Origin: Rubrivivax sp.
GTDB lineage: Bacteria; Pseudomonadota; Gammaproteobacteria; Burkholderiales; Burkholderiaceae
NCBI GenBank assembly: GCA_004211235.1
Contig: SEEY01000085.1
Span: forward strand, 1 to 10,431
Direction of reading: 5' to 3'
DNA length: 10,431 nt
Positions 1-5,500 of this stretch are shown piece after piece. A program made the translations under genes and the position numbers. Position 1 is the first letter of the stretch. Every line of letters starts with the position of its first letter. Below the pieces are notes generated by a model that made no database searches, had not been told where the DNA came from, and saw only the letters and a list, made by a program, of their open reading frames with translations.

Positions 1-1
1 C

Positions 2-70
2 GCCTTTTGGGGCGCGGCAGCCGGTGGGTTGGCCAGTTTGGTGAGCACTTTCCGGCGTCGGCTGTCCTAG
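2..70 (+). CDS. Possible C-terminal tail of an upstream gene (partial)
   Basis: Reading from base 2, one forward frame stays open to a TAG at 68-70. It encodes 22 residues: a small hydrophobic stretch (about FWGAAAGGLASLV) followed by an arginine-rich end (RRRLS). About three quarters of its codons end in G or C, which fits coding sequence here, and a GC-rich stem-loop begins 18 bases after the stop. The piece is too short to name. It could equally be a chance open frame, because another forward frame is open across the same bases to 138. Confidence 0.25.
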   Translation, partial: AFWGAAAGGLASLVSTFRRRLS

Positions 71-87
71 TTCGTCTTCGGCAGGGT

Positions 88-108
88 GCCCCCTTCGAGC
101 CGGGGGGC
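88..108 (+). terminator. GC-rich stem-loop, possible terminator
   Basis: The arms GCCCCC (88-93) and GGGGGC (103-108) pair perfectly around a 9-base loop. No T-run follows, so it is not a classical intrinsic terminator. It could end an upstream transcript or be a remnant of an intergenic palindrome. It overlaps the first codons of a GTG-started extension of the next gene (GTG at 86), which argues against that start. Confidence 0.3.
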
Positions 109-226
109 GTGGCGCTGTCTGGGCGCGTCTATTGCTAGCTTGCAGGGAACTGTCGCAACTTCGTCGGCAGCTCTGCTTCTGGGTCCCCGGTTGATTCCCA
201 CTGCCGTTTCCGAATACGCCACTGCC

Positions 227-1144
227 ATGCCGCCCAGCGGCCTGCAGCTGCTGACGCGGGTCGCCCTGCACGCCTGGCAGCAGACCCGCGCCGAGGGGCT
301 GGCCGACGGCGTCCGCGTGCTGTGGGGCGCCGGCCGGATGCTGCGCGGGCCGGCGTTGCTGCCCGAGCTCTTCGCGGTGCCTGCATTTGCGCAGCTGATG
401 GCGGCCCAGCCGCAGGCCAACCCGCTGTTCTTCATCAGCCACCGGCATTTCCTGTCGCGCGGATTCAGCCCCGCGGAGCGCATGGCCTGCGTGCTGGACC
501 ACTTCCGCTTCGAGCAGGCGCACTTCACGCCGGCCCTCCTGCAGGCCCTGCACGGCGATGGCCTGCCACTGTGGCGCCATGCGGCCGGCTGGGAGATCCG
601 CCTCGGCGCCAACGGCGCCACCCGCCACGAGGGGCCGCTCAGCCTCGTGCTGTGTCGCGAGGGCCGCACCCTGCATGAGATGTCCTTCGCGTGGGTCGAC
701 GCTGGACGCCTCGGCGCAGACCTGGGGCGTGGCCCGGTGCTGTTCGTCACGCGAAACCAGTCGCGGCCGTCCGACTCGCCGGAACTGGCGCAATTCCGGG
801 CCGACTTTCCGCAGAACTCGCCCGCCTATTTCGTACTCGCCGGGCTCAATGGCGTAGCAGCAGCGCTCGGCCAGCAGCGCATCATTGGCGTGCGCGACAC
901 CTGCCAGATCGCGTTCGAGCCCAGCTGGGTGGCCAGCTTCAAGCGGTCCTATGACGACTTCTGGCTCGGCTTCGGCGGCCGCTGCGCCGGGCGCCACGGG
1001 CTGGAGATGCCCGTTCCCGCTGCCGTCGCGCCGCTGGCCGAACTGCGCGCCAAGCATCGCCCGCGGGCGAGGCAGCGGCGCGAGCACTGGCGCCAGATTG
1101 CCGAACACGCGGAGACCGGATTGAGCCCTTACCTGCGCGCCTGA
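227..1144 (+). CDS. DUF535 family protein (VirK/YbjX-like)
   Basis: A 305-residue protein of the DUF535 family, which includes Enterobacteriaceae YbjX and the virulence-associated VirK. Molecular function is not established for the family; VirK-type members have been linked to envelope and virulence phenotypes. Family-like blocks are NPLFFISHRHFLSRGFSPAERM (65-86), a central beta-rich GPLSLVLCREGRTLHEMSFAW region (136-156) and YDDFWLGFGGR near 242-252. The C-terminus is a basic helix (RARQRREHWRQIAEHAE). No signal peptide or membrane segment is evident, so it is probably cytoplasmic. I chose ATG 227. The frame is open back to GTG 86, but codons 86-226 often end in A or T, unlike the rest of the gene, and that stretch begins inside a stem-loop. 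TTG 191 is also possible. No strong ribosome-binding site precedes 227. gshB follows 51 bases later on the same strand, so co-transcription is possible. Confidence 0.85.
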   Translation: MPPSGLQLLTRVALHAWQQTRAEGLADGVRVLWGAGRMLRGPALLPELFAVPAFAQLMAAQPQANPLFFISHRHFLSRGFSPAERMACVLDHFRFEQAHFTPALLQALHGDGLPLWRHAAGWEIRLGANGATRHEGPLSLVLCREGRTLHEMSFAWVDAGRLGADLGRGPVLFVTRNQSRPSDSPELAQFRADFPQNSPAYFVLAGLNGVAAALGQQRIIGVRDTCQIAFEPSWVASFKRSYDDFWLGFGGRCAGRHGLEMPVPAAVAPLAELRAKHRPRARQRREHWRQIAEHAETGLSPYLRA

Positions 1145-1195
1145 CGGCGGCCCTGTGCAACACTGGCCGATGCCTTTCCAGCCCTCGTCCAGACC

Positions 1196-2143
1196 ATGAA
1201 GCTGCTCTTCGTTGCCGACCCGCTTTCCACCTTCAAGACCTACAAGGACTCGACCTTCGCGATGATGCGCGAGGCGGCCCGGCGTGGGCACACGCTGCTG
1301 GCCTGCGAGCCGCAGCAACTGGTCTGGCTGCGTGGCGGCCGCGTCACGGCGCGGGCTGCGGTCGAGATCGCGCTGACCGGTGATCCGGACGACTGGTTCA
1401 CCGTCACGGCCACCGCCGACCTGGCCCTGGCCGATGTCGACGCCGTGCTGATGCGCAAGGACCCGCCCTTCGACAGCGAGTTCTTCTACACGACCCACCT
1501 GCTCAGCCAGGCCGAGCGCGAGGGCGCGCGCGTCTTCAACCGCCCGAGCAGCCTGCGCGAGCACCCCGAGAAGCTCGCCATCCTCGAGTTCCCCGAGTTC
1601 ATCTCGCCCACGCTCGTCACGCGCGACGCGGCCGAGATCCGCGCCTTCCACGCCGAGCAGCGCGACATCATCCTCAAGCCGCTGGACGGCATGGGCGGCA
1701 TGGGCATCTTCCGCGTCAAGGACGACGGCCTGAACCTCGGCAGCATCATCGAGACCTTGAACAAGGACGGCGCGCAGACGGTGATGGTGCAGCGCTTCGT
1801 CCCGGCCATTGCCGAGGGCGACAAGCGCATCCTCATCATCGGCGGCAAGCCGGTGCCGCACTGCCTGGCGCGCATTCCGCAGGGCGGCGAGGTGCGCGGC
1901 AACCTCGCAGCCGGTGGCAAGGGCGTGGCCCGGCCGCTGACCTCGCGTGACCGCGAGATCGCCGAGCACCTGGGCCCCATCCTCGCGGCGCGCGGCCTGC
2001 TGCTGGTGGGCCTGGACGTCATCGGCGAGAACGTCACCGAGATCAACGTCACCAGCCCGACCTGCTTCCAGGAGATCACGGACCAGAGCGGCTTCGACGT
2101 GGCGAAGATGTTCGTGGACGCGCTGGAAGAGGCGATGACGTGA
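1196..2143 (+). CDS. gshB: Glutathione synthetase
   Basis: A 315-residue cytoplasmic ATP-grasp ligase that joins gamma-glutamylcysteine and glycine, using ATP, in the last step of glutathione synthesis. The length matches bacterial GshB. The N-terminal domain carries MRKDPPFD (86-93) and FNRPSSLR (114-121). The ATP-grasp domain shows KPLDGMGGMGIF (161-172, the glycine-rich ATP loop), EGDKRI (207-212), RIPQGGEVRGNLAAGGKG (226-243), GLDVIG (272-277) and the magnesium/substrate region TEINVTSPT (281-289). All expected catalytic blocks are present, so it should be active. The ATG at 1196 gives the canonical MKLLFVADPL start. No strong Shine-Dalgarno precedes it. gshA is not in this window. Its stop codon overlaps a possible GTG of the next reading frame, but that GTG is probably not used (see the repeat at 2147-2217). 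Confidence 0.97.
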   Translation: MKLLFVADPLSTFKTYKDSTFAMMREAARRGHTLLACEPQQLVWLRGGRVTARAAVEIALTGDPDDWFTVTATADLALADVDAVLMRKDPPFDSEFFYTTHLLSQAEREGARVFNRPSSLREHPEKLAILEFPEFISPTLVTRDAAEIRAFHAEQRDIILKPLDGMGGMGIFRVKDDGLNLGSIIETLNKDGAQTVMVQRFVPAIAEGDKRILIIGGKPVPHCLARIPQGGEVRGNLAAGGKGVARPLTSRDREIAEHLGPILAARGLLLVGLDVIGENVTEINVTSPTCFQEITDQSGFDVAKMFVDALEEAMT

Positions 2144-2146
2144 CCA

Positions 2147-2217
2147 AGTCCCCACGCTCGCTTCGCGACCTGCCCCCTGGGGGAGCGCATCCCGCCTTCG
2201 GGCGGCCGGCCGGCGGG
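2147..2217. repeat. Palindrome-rich intergenic repeat between gshB and the DUF885 gene
   Basis: This stretch is made of nested inverted repeats. CCCCC (2173-2177) pairs with GGGGG (2179-2183). CCGCC (2192-2196) pairs with GGCGG (2201-2205) around a TTCG loop. CATCCCGCC (2188-2196) is a perfect reverse complement of GGCGGGATG (2212-2220). The leading CCCACGCTCGCTTCGCGAC with its C-run/G-run hairpin resembles a repeat I recall as common between genes in Comamonadaceae and relatives; that is memory, not a search. It separates the gshB stop from the likely DUF885 start, although the frame happens to stay open through it. It may act as a terminator or attenuator, or as a spreading palindromic repeat. 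Confidence 0.6.
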
Positions 2218-3918
2218 ATGAGGCGGCGTGATCTTGCGGCGTTGGGAATCGCCGTGGCGCTGCCTGCGTTGGCCAGGGAGGCGTCCTCCTTCAGCACGAC
2301 CAGCGAAGGCTTCATCGAAGGCCTGTGGCAGCTCGACCCCGATGCCGCCGTCGCCGCCGGCCGCTTCGAGTTCGCCAACCGGCTGGCCCTGCCCAGCGCC
2401 GCGCAGCGCCAGCGCCGCCGCGCCTTCCTGAAGGAATGGCAAGGCCGCTTCGACGGCCTGACGACGGGCGGCCTGTCGCCCAGCGACCGCATGGACGCCG
2501 CCATGCTGAGCGCCAAGGTCGCCAGCGACCTCTGGCGCCTGGACGTGCTGCGCGAATGGGCCTGGAACCCGTCCGAGCACAACCCGGCGGGCAGCATCGA
2601 CGTCATCCTCAACACCGACTGGGCGCCCGAGCAGCAGCGCGTCAAGGCGCTGCGGGCGCGCATCCGCCAGTTGCCGGCCTTCTACGCCGAGGCACGCAGG
2701 AGTCTTTCCGGCGTGACGCGCGAGCACACCGAGCTGGCGCTGCAGCAGGCGCCCGGTGTGCTGGCGGTGCTGGACGACGTCGAGTCCCGCGCGCAGCAGG
2801 TCGGCCTGGGCGCGCTGATGCAGCCCGAACTGCGCGCCGCCCGCCAGGCCGTCGCCGGCTGGCAGGCGCACCTGAAGGCGCTGCTGCCGTCGGCGAAGCG
2901 CAGCTTCCGCCTCGGCGCGGCGCTGTACGAGCCCAAGTTCCAGCACGACATCCAGTCCGCCCGCAGCGCGCGTGAGACCTACGAACTGGCGCTGCAGCGA
3001 CGGGAGGAGGTGCTGGCCAGCATGCAGGCGCAGGCTGAAGGGCTGTGGCCGACGGTCATCGGCGCCGAAGCGCCGCCGGCCGACCGTTTCGCGCTGATCG
3101 GCCGCGTCATCGCCAAGCTCAGCGAGCGGCACGTCGCCCGCGAGCGTTTCGTCGACGAGATCCGCGCGCAGATCCCTCAGCTGGAAGCCTGGATCCGCGA
3201 GCACGATCTGCTGACGCTCGACCCCGGCAAGCCGCTCGTCGTGCGCGAGACGCCCGAGTACCAGCGCGGCGTGGCCGGCGCCGGCATCGAGGCGCCCGGC
3301 CCCTACCGGCCGCAGGACCGCACCTACTACAACGTGACGCCGCTGGACGGCCTGTCCGACGAGGCCGCCGAGAGTTCGCTGCGGGAATACAACCACTGGA
3401 TCCTGCAGATCCTGAACATCCACGAGGCCATCCCCGGCCACTACACCCAGCTCGTCTACGCCAACAAGGCGCCGGGCAAGGTCAAGGCGCTGTTCGGCAA
3501 CGGCGCCATGGTGGAGGGCTGGGCCGTCTACGGCGAGCGGATGATGATCGAGAGCGGCTACGGCGCGGCTGACGGGCATGGCGCGGAGATGACGCTGATG
3601 TGGGGCAAGTGGCATCTGCGCTCGGTCACCAACACCGTCCTCGACTACAGCGTCCACGTGCTTGGCATGAGCGAGAAGGACGCGCTGGACCTGCTGGTGC
3701 GCCAGGCCTTCCAGACCGAACGCGAGGCCGTCGAGAAGTGGCGCCGTGTGCAGCTCACGTCCGTGCAGCTGACCAGCTATTTCAGCGGCTACAGCGAGAT
3801 CTTTGCGCTGCGTGAGCAGCTGAAGTCCAGGCCCGGTTTCCAGCTCAAGGCCTTCCACGAGCAGTTCCTCGGCTACGGCAGCGCGCCGGTCAGGTTGATC
3901 GCTGCGGAGATGCTGTGA
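2218..3918 (+). CDS. Exported DUF885 family metallopeptidase-like protein
   Basis: A 566-residue protein of the DUF885 family, thought to be zinc-dependent peptidases related to the gluzincins; I know of no defined substrate. The N-terminus MRRRDLAALGIAVALPALA (1-19) looks like a twin-arginine (Tat) signal with cleavage after ALA, so the mature protein is probably periplasmic. The body is largely helical. The signature HEAIPGHYTQ lies at 402-411, with H402, E403 and H408 as likely metal and catalytic residues, and E433 in VEGWAVYGERM is the likely third ligand. I chose ATG 2218 because it opens directly on the signal peptide. GTG 2140, which overlaps the gshB stop, would add 26 residues encoded by an intergenic palindromic repeat and would bury the signal. 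The start codon lies in the 3' arm of a 9-bp stem. No strong ribosome-binding site is visible. Confidence 0.85.
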   Translation: MRRRDLAALGIAVALPALAREASSFSTTSEGFIEGLWQLDPDAAVAAGRFEFANRLALPSAAQRQRRRAFLKEWQGRFDGLTTGGLSPSDRMDAAMLSAKVASDLWRLDVLREWAWNPSEHNPAGSIDVILNTDWAPEQQRVKALRARIRQLPAFYAEARRSLSGVTREHTELALQQAPGVLAVLDDVESRAQQVGLGALMQPELRAARQAVAGWQAHLKALLPSAKRSFRLGAALYEPKFQHDIQSARSARETYELALQRREEVLASMQAQAEGLWPTVIGAEAPPADRFALIGRVIAKLSERHVARERFVDEIRAQIPQLEAWIREHDLLTLDPGKPLVVRETPEYQRGVAGAGIEAPGPYRPQDRTYYNVTPLDGLSDEAAESSLREYNHWILQILNIHEAIPGHYTQLVYANKAPGKVKALFGNGAMVEGWAVYGERMMIESGYGAADGHGAEMTLMWGKWHLRSVTNTVLDYSVHVLGMSEKDALDLLVRQAFQTEREAVEKWRRVQLTSVQLTSYFSGYSEIFALREQLKSRPGFQLKAFHEQFLGYGSAPVRLIAAEML

Positions 3919-3945
3919 GCCCCTCGCTCAGGGGTTGCTGAGCGC

Positions 3946-3974
3946 GTTGGGGTTCACTGCGTTCACCCCAACCT
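3946..3974. repeat. Inverted repeat between convergent genes (repeat and possible bidirectional terminator)
   Basis: The arms GTTGGGGT (3946-3953) and ACCCCAAC (3965-3972) pair perfectly across an 11-base loop, followed by CTAC. GTTCAC also occurs twice in direct orientation at the loop edges. The design (GTTGGG-T, CG-rich loop, CCCAACCTAC) matches an intergenic palindrome I recall from many proteobacteria. It sits between the 3' ends of the DUF885 gene and the PIN toxin gene, so it could terminate both transcripts. A second weaker stem, CCCC (3920-3923) with GGGG (3931-3934), lies right after the DUF885 stop. Neither is followed by a clear T-run. Confidence 0.55.
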
Positions 3975-3980
3975 ACGGCG

Positions 3981-4005
3981 CTGCGATAGCGGCGGCGCCA
4001 ATCGA
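3981..4005 (+). repeat. Left direct repeat flanking the toxin-antitoxin cassette
   Basis: The 13-mer CTGCGATAGCGGC (3981-3993) recurs exactly at 4682-4694. The next 12 bases match at 7 positions, giving 20 of 25 overall in the same orientation. The left copy ends 5 bases before the toxin stop codon and the right copy lies in the antitoxin promoter, so the pair brackets the whole cassette. It could be a duplication left by cassette insertion or a recombination site. Confidence 0.5.
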
Positions 4006-4010
4006 GGCCA

Positions 4011-4397
4011 TCACACCAGGATGACCGTATCGCTGTAACGCGCCAGCATCGCGTCATGCGTCAGAAGGCGCAGGGGCTCCGTCAGTGCCTGGGCGGCCAG
4101 CATGCGGTCGAAGGGGTCGGCGTGGTGGGCGGGCAACTGTTCGACAGCCGCAGCATGGGCGCCCGAGACGGCGAGCAGCGCAAAGCCGGCTTGCTCGAAC
4201 AGCGCCAACGCTTGCGCGCCCGACACGGGCATGTCCCCGCGCCCGAGCGAATGCTTGATGGCGATCTCCCACACCGAGGCCGCGCTCACCCAGACGGTGT
4301 TGCCCGGCGCCAGGATCAGCTCACGTGCCTGGGTCGACAAGCGAGGGCTGTCCGTCAGCGCCCATAGCGCGATGTGCGTATCCAGCAGCAGGTTCAC
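4011..4397 (-). CDS. vapC: PIN-domain toxin (VapC-type ribonuclease)
   Basis: A 128-residue single PIN-domain protein, the usual size of VapC-family toxins, which are magnesium-dependent ribonucleases held inactive by the partner antitoxin. The expected acidic residues are present: D6 in LLLDTHIALWAL, E44 in SVWEIAIK, D94/D97 in HHADPFDRMLAAQA (91-104) and D115 in LLTHDAML. The C-terminal YSDTVILV completes the fold, so the toxin looks intact. The RNA target cannot be inferred. It starts at GTG 4397, whose last two bases fall in the antitoxin stop codon (GTGA overlap), so its translation is probably coupled to the antitoxin. The toxin gene is downstream in the operon and converges on the DUF885 gene. 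Confidence 0.93.
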   Translation of the reverse strand: MNLLLDTHIALWALTDSPRLSTQARELILAPGNTVWVSAASVWEIAIKHSLGRGDMPVSGAQALALFEQAGFALLAVSGAHAAAVEQLPAHHADPFDRMLAAQALTEPLRLLTHDAMLARYSDTVILV

Positions 4398-4642
4398 GCG
4401 TCGGCCGCGCCGAACAGCCGGGCGACATCGGCGTTGTGGGCGTCGATGTCGTCAGGCACGTCGAACAGGCCCTTGGCAATGCCGATGCGCGCGGCTGCCG
4501 GACGAGCGGCGGCAATGGCCACCAGCCGAGCTGCCGGCCGGCCGTTGCGGGCGATGACGATCTCCGTCGCCGCGCCGCTTTCCACAGCTTCCACCAGCCG
4601 CGAGAGGCTGGATTTGGCTTCGAGCATGTTGACGGCGTTCAT
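4394..4642 (-). CDS. Phd/YefM-family antitoxin
   Basis: An 82-residue antitoxin encoded just upstream of the PIN toxin. Residues 1-45 follow the Phd/YefM pattern: MNAVNMLEAKSSLSRLVEAV, then a GAATEIVIARNGRPAARLVAI strand-turn region. This part normally dimerises and binds the operon's own operator. The C-terminal GLFDVPDDIDAHNADVARLFG resembles the segment that wraps the PIN toxin. It is a Phd-type partner, not an AbrB- or RHH-type VapB, a known pairing with PIN toxins. ATG 4642 is the start; only a weak ribosome-binding site (around GAATG) is visible. Autorepression is likely, given the paired repeats directly upstream. Confidence 0.92.
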   Translation of the reverse strand: MNAVNMLEAKSSLSRLVEAVESGAATEIVIARNGRPAARLVAIAAARPAAARIGIAKGLFDVPDDIDAHNADVARLFGAADA

Positions 4643-4656
4643 GACATTCGGCGGGG

Positions 4657-4702
4657 TTGGCTAAGTCTGGCTAATTGGGCCCTGCGATAGCGGCCGTGTC
4701 AA
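4657..4702 (-). promoter_or_regulatory. Toxin-antitoxin promoter with paired operator repeats
   Basis: On the minus strand a perfect TTGACA (-35; plus 4697-4702) is followed after 17 bases by CCCAAT (plus 4674-4679), a 3-of-6 match to the -10 consensus. The motif TTAGCCA then occurs twice in direct orientation (plus 4668-4674 and 4658-4664), exactly 10 bp apart, so both copies face the same side of the helix. They overlap the -10 and expected start site, as an autorepressor operator would. The antitoxin ATG lies 15 bases further on. Confidence 0.6.
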
Positions 4703-4706
4703 GCCA
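4682..4706 (+). repeat. Right direct repeat flanking the toxin-antitoxin cassette
   Basis: This is the partner of the copy at 3981-4005: an identical 13-mer, then 7 of 12 matches. It lies across the -35 box and spacer of the antitoxin promoter, so if it marks a cassette junction, the promoter is built at the junction. Confidence 0.5.
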
Positions 4707-4719
4707 GATGGGGCGGCTG

Positions 4720-4736
4720 GGCCCCTGCGGAGGGCC
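4720..4736 (-). terminator. Short GC hairpin after otsB
   Basis: GGCCC (4720-4724) pairs with GGGCC (4732-4736) around a 7-base loop, 3 bases beyond the otsB stop codon. No T-run follows. It is a weak candidate for the end of the otsAB transcript and would separate it from the antitoxin promoter downstream on the same strand. Confidence 0.25.
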
Positions 4737-4739
4737 GCG

Positions 4740-5495
4740 TCAACCGAGCTGTGCCAGCACCCGCCCCAGCAGCAACGCCATCTCCTGCGGGCCATCCAGG
4801 CAGAAGCGCGCCCGGCTGGACGGGTCGTCGCAGCCGATGCGCACGGTCAGCCAGTGGGCCGGCGCGGCGGCAAACACCGGCTCGTCGTTGACGTCGTCGC
4901 CCGCGAAGAACGCCGCGGCAGCGCCGCTGCGCGCCACCAGCGCCTGCACCGCATCCGCCTTGTCGGGCGCGTCGGCTGCGACGGCGTTCACCACCATCTT
5001 GCCGGCGAAGAAGCGCAGGCCTTCGGGCTCGGGCGTCAGCAGCCCGGCGATCAGCCGCTGCGCCGCGGCGGGGTCGCGGGCCAGCCGGTAGTGCAGCGCC
5101 AGCGACAGCCCCTTGTCCTCCACGGCGATGCCGCCGGCCTGCAGCGCCTGCTGCTGCGCCTGCAGCCGCTCGCGCAGGCCGTCCAACGGCGCGGCAAGAA
5201 GGGTGTGCGCCGCGCCGGCGCCGTCTTCCTCGGCGCCGTGGTTGCCGACGATGAACTGCGGCTCGAAGCCCAGGCGGCCGCGCACGTCCGCCAGGCTGCG
5301 CCCGGTGACGATGGCCACCGGCAGCCGCGCCGCCAGCGCCTGCAGCCGCTGGGCGACGGCCGCGGCAATGCGGGCGTCGTCGGGCCGCGCCACGATGGGT
5401 GCGAGCGTGCCGTCGAAGTCGAAGGCCATCAAGGGCCGCAGCCGCAGCACGGCCGCCAGTGCCGCCTCGCCGTCAGGGGTGAAGAGATGCTGCAT
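4740..5495 (-). CDS. otsB: Trehalose-6-phosphate phosphatase
   Basis: A 251-residue HAD-superfamily phosphatase that removes phosphate from trehalose-6-phosphate to give trehalose in the cytoplasm. Counted from ATG 5495, HAD motif I is DFDGTLAPI, with the nucleophile and general-acid aspartates at 26 and 28. Motif II is IVTGRS (62-67), NHG sits at 85-87, the conserved lysine is in FFAGKMVVNA (near 166), and motif III is AGDDVNDEPVF (198-208). All are intact and the length is normal for OtsB. I prefer ATG 5495 because GGGTGA (5506-5501) lies 5 bases upstream as a good ribosome-binding site and itself contains the otsA stop codon. GTG 5504, overlapping that stop as GTGA, is the alternative and adds MTA. 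Either way translation should be coupled to otsA, the upstream gene of the pair. Confidence 0.95.
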   Translation of the reverse strand: MQHLFTPDGEAALAAVLRLRPLMAFDFDGTLAPIVARPDDARIAAAVAQRLQALAARLPVAIVTGRSLADVRGRLGFEPQFIVGNHGAEEDGAGAAHTLLAAPLDGLRERLQAQQQALQAGGIAVEDKGLSLALHYRLARDPAAAQRLIAGLLTPEPEGLRFFAGKMVVNAVAADAPDKADAVQALVARSGAAAAFFAGDDVNDEPVFAAAPAHWLTVRIGCDDPSSRARFCLDGPQEMALLLGRVLAQLG

Positions 5496-5500
5496 GGCGG

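Noticed and set aside
86..226. N-terminal extension of the DUF535 protein from GTG 86
   Set aside because: Codon endings are unlike neighbouring genes, the start lies at a GC stem-loop, and the ATG at 227 gives a family-like length.
1486..3858. 790-codon open frame on the minus strand across gshB and the DUF885 gene
   Set aside because: It lies antisense to two well supported genes. Its His/Gln/Arg/Leu-rich translation is typical of reverse-strand shadows of GC-rich genes and shows no domain.
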